A DNA stretch of 6,784 nucleotides from Rhodoferax sp. (GTDB lineage Bacteria; Pseudomonadota; Gammaproteobacteria; Burkholderiales; Burkholderiaceae_C): NCBI GenBank assembly GCA_030683195.1, contig JAUXQA010000023.1, positions 1-6,784 of the forward strand, given 5' to 3'. Shown here in pieces: positions 1-5,879 of the stretch. A program made the position numbers and the translations under genes. Below the pieces are notes generated by a model. It had not been told where the DNA came from, ran no database searches, and saw only the letters and a list, made by a program, of their open reading frames with translations. Each line of letters begins with the position of its first letter. The stretch's first letter is position 1.

Positions 1-1051
1 CGTTGATGCCCTTCATGGTGTCCACCACTTGGGCCACGACCTCACCCCCTTGCATGGCTACGGTACTGGCGTCCACCGCCAACTGGCTGGCCTGGCGCGC
101 ATTGTCTGCGTTTTGCTTGACGGTGGCGCTGAGTTCTTCCATGCTGGCTGCGGTCTGCTCCAAGGCGCTGGCCTGCTGTTCGGTGCGGGCAGACAGATCG
201 TGATTTCCCTGGGCGATCTCTGCGCTGGCAGTTGCCACGCCTTCGGACCCACTGCGCACACTGGAGACAACCCTGGCCAGGTTTTGCTGCATGGTCGACA
301 GCGCCTTGAGCAATTGCGCCACTTCATCCTGACCGCCTGACGGAACGGGATGGCGCAGGTCGCCCTGGGCTACTGCGTTGGCTGAGTCCATGGCCTGGGT
401 CAGGGCACGCAGGATGCCACGCACCAGTGTGATGCCAAAGATGAAGGCAAACAGGAGCCCCGCCACCACGGCGACGATGGCGATGGTGCGCACAGTGGAG
501 TAACGACTTTCTGCGTCATTGAACTCCTGGCGGGCCACACTCACCTGCAACTGGGACAACTTCTGCACGGCCTGCTGTGTAGCGGGCGCCAGCGGGCTGA
601 TTTTTTCTTTGTACAGAGTCTGGGCGGCCTCCATGTTGCCGCCCAGCATCGCGTCAACAGTGGGCAGCAGGCCGGCACGGACGAAGTCATTGCGGACCTG
701 GACAAAGGCCTCGGCCAGTTTGCGCTCCTCGGGCGTGAGGTAAGAGGCCATATAGGTGTCCCAGACCTTGGATATCGTGTCGATGTTGCGGCGCAACTCC
801 ACATTGCGCTTGCTCACATTGTCTGGCGTGGGTTGCAGCAGCATGTCCATGACCAGCACGCGGTTGCGCTGCACGAGGTAGTCGATTTCACCGAGTTGTG
901 CCAGGGGCACCGTTCGGTCCTCATACACCGTCTTGAGCGCCTCGTTCGTCTTGTGGATGCCATACAAGCCGATTGCGCCAATGGCCACCAACAACGCAGA
1001 CAGGATTCCGAGCAGCAGGGTTAAACGGGTGGATATTTTGAGGTGATTCAT
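1..1051 (-). CDS. Methyl-accepting chemotaxis protein, N-terminal part (runs off the window)
   Basis: This is a transmembrane chemoreceptor that would sense a ligand in the periplasm and signal to CheA/CheW. The frame is open from the ATG at 1051 to the window edge (350 codons), so the C-terminal half is missing. A short basic N-terminus leads into TM1 at about residues 10-31. A mostly helical periplasmic domain follows at about 32-187, consistent with the four-helix-bundle sensor family. TM2 is at about 188-210 and the HAMP domain at about 211-263. The start of the signalling domain carries the first methylation helix at about 287-318 (SARTEQQASALEQTAASMEE). The conserved hairpin tip lies beyond the edge. 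AGGG at 1060-1063 (minus strand), eight bases before the ATG, is a plausible ribosome site and supports this start. The family is clear, but the ligand cannot be told. No other chemotaxis gene is visible, so it is probably one of many dispersed receptors. Confidence 0.95.
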   Translation of the reverse strand, partial: MNHLKISTRLTLLLGILSALLVAIGAIGLYGIHKTNEALKTVYEDRTVPLAQLGEIDYLVQRNRVLVMDMLLQPTPDNVSKRNVELRRNIDTISKVWDTYMASYLTPEERKLAEAFVQVRNDFVRAGLLPTVDAMLGGNMEAAQTLYKEKISPLAPATQQAVQKLSQLQVSVARQEFNDAESRYSTVRTIAIVAVVAGLLFAFIFGITLVRGILRALTQAMDSANAVAQGDLRHPVPSGGQDEVAQLLKALSTMQQNLARVVSSVRSGSEGVATASAEIAQGNHDLSARTEQQASALEQTAASMEELSATVKQNADNARQASQLAVDASTVAMQGGEVVAQVVDTMKGIN

Positions 1052-1195
1052 GAGGTGTACCCTGTTAAGACAACGACGTCACTTATAGGAATTTCAACGA
1101 CACAGAGCGAAGTATCTCATCTGGATATCGCCCTTGATTCATCCGAAATCTGCCTATTTGCAGGGCAGCCAAGTAATTTCAGGTGCACGCCGCCT

Positions 1196-1215
1196 GTCTG
1201 CCCCGGATGGCAGAC
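1196..1215. repeat. Perfect 7-bp hairpin upstream of the chemoreceptor
   Basis: GTCTGCC, a six-base loop, then GGCAGAC form a perfect inverted repeat, with a possible extra T-G pair outside it. There is no T-tract on either side, so it is not a typical Rho-independent terminator. It lies about 150 bases upstream of the chemoreceptor start. It could be an operator dyad or an mRNA leader hairpin; the role is unknown. Confidence 0.6.
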
Positions 1216-1223
1216 GCAAGCCC

Positions 1224-1247
1224 CTTGACGATGTCAAATACGTCAAG
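1224..1247. repeat. Inverted repeat CTTGACG-N10-CGTCAAG
   Basis: A 7-base perfect inverted repeat with a 10-base spacer, and a second GTCAA inside the spacer, so TTGAC/GTCAA half-sites occur three times within 24 bases. The centre-to-centre distance of the outer arms (17 bases) is about 1.6 helical turns. It may be a regulator site, and the TTGAC elements could also serve as a -35 box. It is about 175 bases upstream of the chemoreceptor start. Confidence 0.45.
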
Positions 1248-1274
1248 ACCGGAGTCAGCCGGGGTGGCGACCTA

Positions 1275-1325
1275 TTTGCTACAAAAAAATAACTTCACAC
1301 CCAATTAAAACGACGGCTAGCAGCC
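1275..1325 (+). repeat. Dispersed intergenic repeat, copy A
   Basis: First of three copies in this window. It opens with TTTGCTA, then has an A/T-rich arm, and 35 bases after the opening has the core ACGACGGCTAGC (1310-1321) followed by AGCC. In this copy CGGCT-GCT-AGCCG (minus-strand reading) makes a 5-bp hairpin. The layout resembles the short palindromic intergenic repeats I recall from Comamonadaceae genomes (TTGCTA, about 30 bases, then GCTAGCGGCC). It sits directly against the 3' end of the HipA remnant, as copy B sits next to the intact HipA gene. Confidence 0.6.
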
Positions 1326-1400
1326 GATATGGCTTGAATTCTCTGCCGCGATGGCCCGAAAGCCAGCCGAAACCCGCGCGTCGTCAAGCACCGCCTGCCA
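1317..1400 (-). pseudogene. C-terminal remnant of a second HipA/YjjJ-type kinase gene
   Basis: Read on the minus strand, 1326-1400 encodes 25 residues that align without a gap to the last 25 residues of the intact HipA-like protein at 4446-5756. Seventeen of 25 residues match by my count, for example SAGFRAIAAENSSHI against SEGFRAIAAQNLGHI. The nucleotide match is about 57 of 75. The fragment then reads two further codons and stops at a TAG inside the core of repeat copy A. Upstream of the homology the frame meets a TAA within about 20 bases and the rest of the gene is gone. The silent-site differences indicate an old paralogue or an independently acquired relative, not a recent copy. It is too short to be functional. 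Confidence 0.7.
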
Positions 1401-1410
1401 GGTATTTGGC

Positions 1411-1590
1411 AAAGATTACTTCAATGAATTGCTGGGGCGCATTCGCGAGAGACGCGCCCGCGAGCGGCATTCATCTCAAAAAATTACAGCCATTTACGCA
1501 CTGTCGACCCACTACGACAAAAGCGCGACACTGACCAAAGCATTTTTCGCCACGGTGCAAAACAAGTTGCATTGGGCGATGGCATTTTGA
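1411..1590 (+). pseudogene. RhuM-family protein, internal fragment
   Basis: The plus-strand frame at 1411-1590 reads KDYFNELLGRIRERRARER, then QKITAIYALSTHYD, and later FFATVQNKLHWA. I recognise these as the middle of the RhuM (virulence_RhuM) family, where the usual wording is close to YFDELLARIREIRASE, YQKV..LFALS.DY and FFA.VQNKL. Full RhuM proteins are around 330 residues; about 60 are left here. The N-terminal DNA-binding-like part and everything after HWAM are missing, and a TGA closes the frame. Upstream in the same frame the sequence is antisense to the HipA remnant and has no RhuM similarity. RhuM genes are often found in accessory islands near restriction-modification or toxin-antitoxin loci, and their molecular role is poorly known. 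The call rests on recalled family sequence. Confidence 0.65.
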
Positions 1591-1652
1591 TGAAGAAGAC
1601 CGGGAACCTGCACAAATACTGCGCCGGCAGCGATCAAATGAAAAGTGGATAC

Positions 1653-2042
1653 TTAGCGAAAAAACAACCACAGGGCGCACATCGCCTGAATGCCAATGAC
1701 CGCCAAGGTGAGCACCATACCGGAGCTGCGGCTCCAAGTGGCATGGTTGGTCAGCAAGCTGGTGGCATGCAAGATCCGCCCGATCAGCAAAGTGATTCCA
1801 AACATCATCAGCCAGAGCGGACTGAAACCACTGAGCTCAAGCAGCGTCATCAGAAGCAATGCCATCGGTACAGTCTCGGCAAAATTTCCATGAGCGCGGA
1901 TGCGGCGCAGGAGCGGATCGTCTCCGCCATCCAGAAAATACACGCGCGCTTGGATGCGGCGACGAATCACCAGCGCAGTGAGCACGCATTGCATCAAAGC
2001 ACAACAAGCAGCGAAAAACAGAGTGAGAGATACAGTATTCAT
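1653..2042 (-). CDS. MAPEG family membrane protein (YecN-like)
   Basis: A 129-residue inner-membrane protein of the MAPEG family (membrane-associated proteins in eicosanoid and glutathione metabolism). Eukaryotic members are glutathione transferases or leukotriene enzymes; the bacterial members such as E. coli YecN have no firm role. Four hydrophobic segments lie at about 4-25, 57-72, 75-95 and 107-127. The family signature is present as RAHGNFAETVP at 49-59 and GRILHA from 88. I chose the ATG at 2042, not the in-frame GTG at 2075, because it places TM1 at the N-terminus as in the family and gives normal length. The Shine-Dalgarno match is weak (GGA about eleven bases upstream). It is the last of three same-strand genes, 91 bases after the SRPBCC gene. 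Confidence 0.88.
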   Translation of the reverse strand: MNTVSLTLFFAACCALMQCVLTALVIRRRIQARVYFLDGGDDPLLRRIRAHGNFAETVPMALLLMTLLELSGFSPLWLMMFGITLLIGRILHATSLLTNHATWSRSSGMVLTLAVIGIQAMCALWLFFR

Positions 2043-2133
2043 GGGCGCATCCCGGCGTGGAAATAAAAGTGCCACAGCCAGATATTGCCACGCCGAATAT
2101 GTGCCGCGGACAAGCCGCGTTTTTGAATCCTTG

Positions 2134-2547
2134 TTAGGCAGCTTCTGCGGCGCGCTTGAGGCCGGCGAGCGCAGCAGGCAAGGTTTTCTTCATGCCCGAG
2201 CCGATCAAACGGCCCCAGAGGGGGGCGAGCAAGCCGGAGAAGGTGGTTCGGTGTGTGGCAACCGTGCCGGCGCCTTGCGTTTGCAGTTCGTAGTCAAAAT
2301 GCATCACCCCAAGCGGCAGCTTGCATTCCATCCGCACGCTTTTGCCTTGAATCACCTCGACAAAGCGAAGCGCCGATTTTGGCCCGCTGTGGGGCGATAC
2401 CTCGCCAACCGCGCCTGAGACGAATGCGCCTTTGAGGCTTGCCGCTTTCAAATCAGGATCCCAAACCGGCCAGCCAGCCACATTCGCGTAAAGCGCAAAC
2501 ACGGTTGCTGAGGGGGCATTGATCGTGGTGTTGGCTTCGAATTGCAT
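2134..2547 (-). CDS. SRPBCC (START/polyketide-cyclase-like) domain protein
   Basis: A 137-residue soluble protein consisting of one SRPBCC fold, a helix-grip cavity domain that binds hydrophobic ligands. The N-terminal strand and helix MQFEANTTINAPSATVFALY, the W-x-x-WDPD loop (GWPVWDPD), and the C-terminal long helix rich in alanine and leucine (TLPAALAGLKRAAEAA) fit the polyketide_cyc2/CoxG-like members. The open frame extends upstream to 2673 but would overlap the YciI-like gene, and those residues do not fit the fold, so the ATG at 2547 is preferred. Ribosome binding is weak (AAGAAAG about 10 bases upstream). The ligand is unknown. It sits between the YciI-like and MAPEG genes and probably shares a transcript with them. 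Confidence 0.85.
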   Translation of the reverse strand: MQFEANTTINAPSATVFALYANVAGWPVWDPDLKAASLKGAFVSGAVGEVSPHSGPKSALRFVEVIQGKSVRMECKLPLGVMHFDYELQTQGAGTVATHRTTFSGLLAPLWGRLIGSGMKKTLPAALAGLKRAAEAA

Positions 2548-2629
2548 GATTTTGGCGCTTTCTTGGGTGGAGATTGGAGAATGAGTCAGCAGGGTATTCA
2601 AGGTGATCGTACTAGGCAAAATCAATGAA

Positions 2630-2983
2630 TCACATGGGCGAATAGGCCACTTGGCGCACTTCCAGCGCGCCAAACTGCGCGGCTGGGCATTTGGCGGCCC
2701 ATCCGGTAGCTTCGGGCTCGCTCATCACATCGATCAGGTAATAGCCGCCAATCTGCGTATCGCCCTTCAGTGCAAAGCCCTCCTCCGTTTTGATGCGACC
2801 TTTCTCCGCAAACACACGCTGAGCAGATTGCGGCGGAGCGAGCTGGCCGGCAGCAAGCAACACACCGGCTTGGATGAGCTGCTGGTTGTAAGCCATCATG
2901 GCTTGCATCATTTGCTGCATGGCCGCTTCGGGCACGTCGGTCAGAGCGGCAGGTTGCATCTGGCACAAGAGGAGGTATTTCAT
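2630..2983 (-). CDS. YciI-like (YCII-related, DGPF-type) protein
   Basis: A 117-residue protein of the YCII-related family, a small ferredoxin-like alpha-beta fold. It starts with the typical strand MKYLLLCQ, has the central Y-x-x-x-L-x-x-AGVLLAAGQL helix-turn, then the GGYYLIDVMSEPEATGWAAK stretch that is characteristic of the DGPF subgroup, and ends with EVRQVAY. Members of this subgroup are often encoded next to ECF sigma factors or regulators and have no agreed reaction. The length is normal for the family. It is the first gene of a three-gene minus-strand set and lies 142 bases from the divergent LysR gene. Its own ribosome site is poor (GAAAG). The spacing of 82 bases to the SRPBCC gene allows co-transcription but does not prove it. 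Confidence 0.88.
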   Translation of the reverse strand: MKYLLLCQMQPAALTDVPEAAMQQMMQAMMAYNQQLIQAGVLLAAGQLAPPQSAQRVFAEKGRIKTEEGFALKGDTQIGGYYLIDVMSEPEATGWAAKCPAAQFGALEVRQVAYSPM

Positions 2984-3125
2984 GATCAGTGTCTTTCAAA
3001 AATTAGCTCGGAATTGAGCATGGGTGAACTTTAAAAGCCGTCAGAGCCTTGCACAATTGACCTAATACTTCATAGATACCTAACAAAAACTTTGTAATAG
3101 AGGCGAATTCCCGGAGAATCACGCC
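2984..3125. promoter_or_regulatory. Divergent promoter region between the YciI-like and LysR-type genes
   Basis: Two weak sigma-70-like promoters can be drawn from overlapping bases. On the minus strand, TTGTGC (3051-3056), 17 bases, then TAAAGT would drive the YciI-like gene. On the plus strand, TTGCAC (3049-3054), 17 bases, then ATAGAT would drive the regulator, with TTGACC (3057-3062), 18 bases, TAACAA as an alternative. The direct repeat ACCTAA at 3060-3065 and 3078-3083 lies 18 bases apart across the plus-strand promoter. LysR-type regulators usually bind such shared regions and repress their own gene. The assignment is by eye. Confidence 0.4.
3113..3117 (+). promoter_or_regulatory. Ribosome binding site of the LysR-type gene
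   Basis: GGAGA lies eight bases before the ATG at 3126. It is the clearest Shine-Dalgarno sequence in this part of the window and fixes the start of the regulator. Confidence 0.75.
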
Positions 3126-4079
3126 ATGCAGACGCTTCGAGGCATTCTCAACTTCACCCGCACCGCTGAGCTGGGCAGCTTTGCCAAAGCGGCCAAAGAT
3201 CTGGGTATCTCCGCAGTCGCGGTGAGCCAAAACATCAGCCGTTTGGAGGCCGCCCTCGGGGTGCGTCTGCTCGCGCGCAGCACCCGCGCCCTGCAGCTCA
3301 CGCCCGAGGGGCAAGCCTTTTTAGAGCAATGTCGCCAGCCACTCGCCCAGCTTGAGGCGGCTTGCAAAGAAGTCGCCAGCGATGCGCGCAGCGCCAGCGG
3401 GAAGCTGCGCGCAACAGTGGTCTCGCCGGTGGCTTATCTGTATCTCATTCCGCTCCTGCCCAAATTCCAGCAGCGCTACCCCGGCATCACACTTGAGCTG
3501 GAGCTGAGCGAAGACAGCAGTCCTTTGATCGCCAAACGCTTTGATGTGGGCATACGCGTCGGTGCGCTGAACGATGCCGCCTTTGTGGCGCGGCCGCTCG
3601 GGCCGCTGCGCCTGCTCCTATGCGCCTCGCCCGCCTATCTGGCGCAAGCTGGCCTCCCGCACAGCTTGGACGATTTGGTTGGGCATCGTGCGCTTTTGAT
3701 GCAAATCACCGGCCGCGAGCAGCCGACGCCATTTATCGTTCAATCCCGAGGCGGCGAAGCCGGCGCTGGCGCGCGCAGCATGCAGTTCCTCCAACTGCAA
3801 GGCCACTTTATCTGCAACGATTTCCGCAGCTTGGCGCAGGCTTGCAGCGATGGTTTGGGCATTGCCCAACTGCCCCAGCCGCTGGCGCTACCCCTGCTAA
3901 AAAGTGGCCAGCTCAAGGTGTTGCTGCCCGACAGCGTGGCTGAAAATATTCAGCTTTTCATCCACTACCCAAGCCGCAAACAACTGCCAGCACGGGTGCG
4001 CGCTTTTGTGGATTTTGTGATCGAGCATTTCGCCGGGCATCCTGATCTGACCGCAGGCATTTCCGGCTTTGTCGCGTAA
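3126..4079 (+). CDS. LysR-family transcriptional regulator (CrgA-like)
   Basis: A 317-residue LysR-type regulator, likely a cytoplasmic tetramer that binds the intergenic DNA beside it. The N-terminal winged helix-turn-helix spans about residues 9-62, with the family pattern GSFAKAAKDLGISAVAVSQ and the wing STRALQLTPEG. A linker helix follows to about 90. The effector-binding domain begins near 93 (LRATVVSPVAYLYLIPLLPK) and runs to about 300, including FDVGIRVG and GLGIAQLP, which are typical of the CrgA-like subgroup. Length is normal. It is transcribed away from the YciI-SRPBCC-MAPEG set, and in the usual LysR arrangement it would control that set. The effector is unknown. No clear terminator follows the TAA. 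Confidence 0.95.
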   Translation: MQTLRGILNFTRTAELGSFAKAAKDLGISAVAVSQNISRLEAALGVRLLARSTRALQLTPEGQAFLEQCRQPLAQLEAACKEVASDARSASGKLRATVVSPVAYLYLIPLLPKFQQRYPGITLELELSEDSSPLIAKRFDVGIRVGALNDAAFVARPLGPLRLLLCASPAYLAQAGLPHSLDDLVGHRALLMQITGREQPTPFIVQSRGGEAGAGARSMQFLQLQGHFICNDFRSLAQACSDGLGIAQLPQPLALPLLKSGQLKVLLPDSVAENIQLFIHYPSRKQLPARVRAFVDFVIEHFAGHPDLTAGISGFVA

Positions 4080-4105
4080 GGCACAAACACTTATGGGTAG
4101 AAAAT

Positions 4106-4342
4106 TCAACCGCACGAGTCACTCTCCAGTAGGCCCCGACCCGCGAAGGCGCGCAGGATGCGCCGGCGAAAATCAGTCTGTACCTGGGCCACAGCGGTCT
4201 CATCGACCACACAGACGTGGAAGTGCACATGCCCGTTCAGACTGGAGCCGAACCGGTGAATGAAAGCCTGGCGTAACGGCAGGCGCCGGAAGACGTAATC
4301 CCTCAGGTACGCCACGGTCACCGGCGACATCCACAAGTTCAC
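4106..4342 (-). pseudogene. IS91-family transposase remnant with internal deletions
   Basis: The minus-strand frame keeps three pieces of an IS91-type (Transposase_32/Y2) HUH transposase. The first is LRDYVFRRLPLRQ, which in full proteins precedes a WVLSVPKRLR-like segment. The second is AFIHRFGSSLNGHVHFH, which includes the HVHFH metal-binding motif. The third is ETAVAQVQTDFRRRILRAF followed by GRGLLES. The segments normally found between them are absent, yet the frame stays open, so two in-frame deletions seem to have occurred. The C-terminal half, which holds the catalytic tyrosines, is gone, and the frame ends at a TGA. Intact relatives are roughly 350-500 residues and this has 78. It cannot be active. 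I found no convincing oriIS or terIS end by eye. The assignment rests on recalled family sequence. Confidence 0.7.
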
Positions 4343-4386
4343 CCACGGCCTGGCGGCTGCGGCCGAGATGCGGTGAAGTTGATATT

Positions 4387-4437
4387 TTTGCTATTGAATT
4401 GATAAGCCCAAGGTAATCAAAACGCCGGCTAGCGACT
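4387..4437 (+). repeat. Dispersed intergenic repeat, copy B
   Basis: Second copy: TTTGCTA at 4387-4393 and the core ACGCCGGCTAGC at 4422-4433, one mismatch from copies A and C. The distance from opening to core is 35 bases, identical to copy A. It lies just downstream of the stop codon of the HipA-like gene, so it may affect 3' end formation of that transcript, but no strong stem followed by a T-run can be drawn. Confidence 0.6.
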
Positions 4438-4445
4438 CATATGGT

Positions 4446-5756
4446 TTAGATATGGCCTAAATTCTGTGCCGCAATGGCCCTAAAGCCCTCCGACACCCGG
4501 TTATCGCTGGCCGCCGCCTGCCAGAACACAGCAGCCAGCGCCCGGGCCTGAGGCCACTCGGGCAGCGTGGCGGCGGTGGGTTGCAGCGGGCGGGCGCCGA
4601 AGTCGCGCTGCACCAGCTCCCCGCCGATGGGCGCATACAGCATGGGCAGCATGTCGTAGGTGGGAGACAGCGTCCAGTTGTCATGGGCCAGCAGCAGCGA
4701 GATGTTGCCGTAGTGGCGGTCGGTGTTGGCAATCAGGATGCCATAGGCCTCCAGCAGGCGCAGGGTGCGGACGTCTGAGGGTGTGAGCAGGCCACGGGCG
4801 GCCATGCGGTTGGCAGTAGCGGCCCAGTTGTCCATCTCACCCACGTACTCGGCGTCATACACGTGCAGCGACACCATGCCGATGCGACCGCCTTGCGCTG
4901 TGCGGTCAAAGCGCTCGGATTCCAGAAACACCCGCCCACCCGCCGCAAACACCTGGGTTGTGGCGGCAGGCAGCCCGGCACGGGCCAGCGTTTGCAGCGC
5001 CAGGTGCTCACACACCAGCAGGTCGCGCAGGCGCTGGTCCACAGGCGAGTCACCTGCGGGGGAGAACTTGACCAACACCGGGCGCCCGGCCGTGATGGTG
5101 CAAAACTTGGGCTGCTCACCGCCTGCCGGTGAGCCACCCAGCGTGCCCTGCATGGCCTGCTCGGCCAGGCGGGGGTAATCAGCCGCCGAATCCACACGCG
5201 AGGCACACTCGGGCAGGTTATGAAAGCGCGCAAACGCCGCCTCGCCCACGATCAGGTTGCCCGGCAGGTCGTCGCCAAACAGGGCCAGTGCCCGCAGCAC
5301 GTCGTCGTCATTCCAGTGGCGGGGGTCGTGGCCCAGTTGCAACTCGGGGTGGGCGTGGGCAAAGGTACGGCCCATGAACCCCTGCGGACGCATGTCGTCC
5401 AGAAACCAGGGCAGCCCGCCGTGCTGCGCACTTACGCCGTCAGCCTCGTCGATCCACACCGCGCCCCCGGCCAGCGGCACCATGCGGGCAAAAGGCGAGG
5501 GTTGGCCGTTGGCATCCACCCGCATGATCGGCACCTCGCGGCCTATACCGGCCACAGCGCGGGGCAACACATAGCGCTGCGAGCGCGCAGCGCCCACTTT
5601 TTGCACCTGGCCAGCCTGAATCAGCGGCGCCAGCGCGCGCGACACCGTGGGCTGACTGACCACCAATTGCTCCTGCAACTCGGCACTGGAAATCACACCG
5701 CCCTGGCGGCGCAGGGCTTGCAGGATTTTGAGGGACAGGTCAGCAACGATGGACAT
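4446..5756 (-). CDS. yjjJ: HipA-family Ser/Thr kinase with N-terminal HTH, YjjJ (HipH) type
   Basis: A 436-residue single-chain protein joining a DNA-binding domain to a HipA kinase. A winged HTH lies at about 10-63, with SAELQEQLVVSQPTVSRAL (24-42). The kinase part shows a glycine- and serine-containing loop GGSPAGGEQPKF (207-218), the ATP-binding lysine in VLVKFSP (K230), ESERFDR (279-285), the catalytic loop NTDRHYGN (D346, N351) and a metal-binding YD (D368). All key residues are present, so it should be active. S209 sits where E. coli HipA has its autophosphorylated serine. E. coli YjjJ has this architecture and similar length and is described as a toxic protein kinase. HipA kinases inactivate targets such as aminoacyl-tRNA synthetases; the target here is unknown. 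No HipB-like antitoxin gene flanks it, so the fused HTH may provide autoregulation. No Shine-Dalgarno sequence precedes the ATG (AAAATAATTC). Confidence 0.92.
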   Translation of the reverse strand: MSIVADLSLKILQALRRQGGVISSAELQEQLVVSQPTVSRALAPLIQAGQVQKVGAARSQRYVLPRAVAGIGREVPIMRVDANGQPSPFARMVPLAGGAVWIDEADGVSAQHGGLPWFLDDMRPQGFMGRTFAHAHPELQLGHDPRHWNDDDVLRALALFGDDLPGNLIVGEAAFARFHNLPECASRVDSAADYPRLAEQAMQGTLGGSPAGGEQPKFCTITAGRPVLVKFSPAGDSPVDQRLRDLLVCEHLALQTLARAGLPAATTQVFAAGGRVFLESERFDRTAQGGRIGMVSLHVYDAEYVGEMDNWAATANRMAARGLLTPSDVRTLRLLEAYGILIANTDRHYGNISLLLAHDNWTLSPTYDMLPMLYAPIGGELVQRDFGARPLQPTAATLPEWPQARALAAVFWQAAASDNRVSEGFRAIAAQNLGHI

Positions 5757-5763
5757 GAATTAT

Positions 5764-5832
5764 TTTATGAATAGATAAATATTTATTTAATCATAATAAA
5801 AACATATGTCTTGCTGCATTTATGAATAGATA
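5764..5832 (-). promoter_or_regulatory. Candidate promoter and two-site operator of the HipA-like gene
   Basis: The 14-base sequence TTTATGAATAGATA occurs exactly twice, at 5764-5777 and 5819-5832, a spacing of 55 bases. Between the copies, on the minus strand, TATGAT (5790-5795) is a good -10 box; the -35 position 17 bases upstream is poor (TGCAGC, 5813-5818). One copy would therefore lie just upstream of the promoter and the other between promoter and start codon. The encoded protein carries its own HTH, so binding of these sites by the protein itself is a natural guess. Chance repeats are more likely in AT-rich DNA, which lowers confidence. Confidence 0.45.
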
Positions 5833-5879
5833 CCTGAAAGCCTGACACACTGGATGGGCACACTGAAGCACCCAAAGGA

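Larger units (their letters stand above)
1052..1316. other. Non-coding region upstream of the chemoreceptor gene
   Basis: No convincing gene lies here. The short open frames show no recognisable family and no ribosome site. The stretch must hold the promoter of the chemoreceptor, but I could not find a convincing sigma-70 or sigma-28 promoter by eye. It contains a perfect hairpin at 1196-1215, an inverted repeat at 1224-1247 and the first copy of the dispersed repeat from 1275. Confidence 0.6.

Noticed and set aside
1196..1215. The strong hairpin considered as a transcription terminator
   Set aside because: Neither strand has a T-run after the stem, and no gene ends next to it.
1572..2066. 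A 164-codon plus-strand open frame
   Set aside because: It lies antisense to the MAPEG gene, whose family signature and four membrane segments are clear. The plus-strand product is hydrophilic and of no known family.
2622..2999. A 125-codon minus-strand frame overlapping the YciI-like gene in another register
   Set aside because: The alternative register gives an arginine- and cysteine-rich product without family features, while the register starting at 2983 gives a normal YciI-like protein.
5220..5774. A 184-codon plus-strand open frame covering the 5' half of the HipA-like gene
   Set aside because: It is antisense to a clear, complete family member, is of skewed composition and has no recognisable domain; it is a by-product of high-GC codon use.
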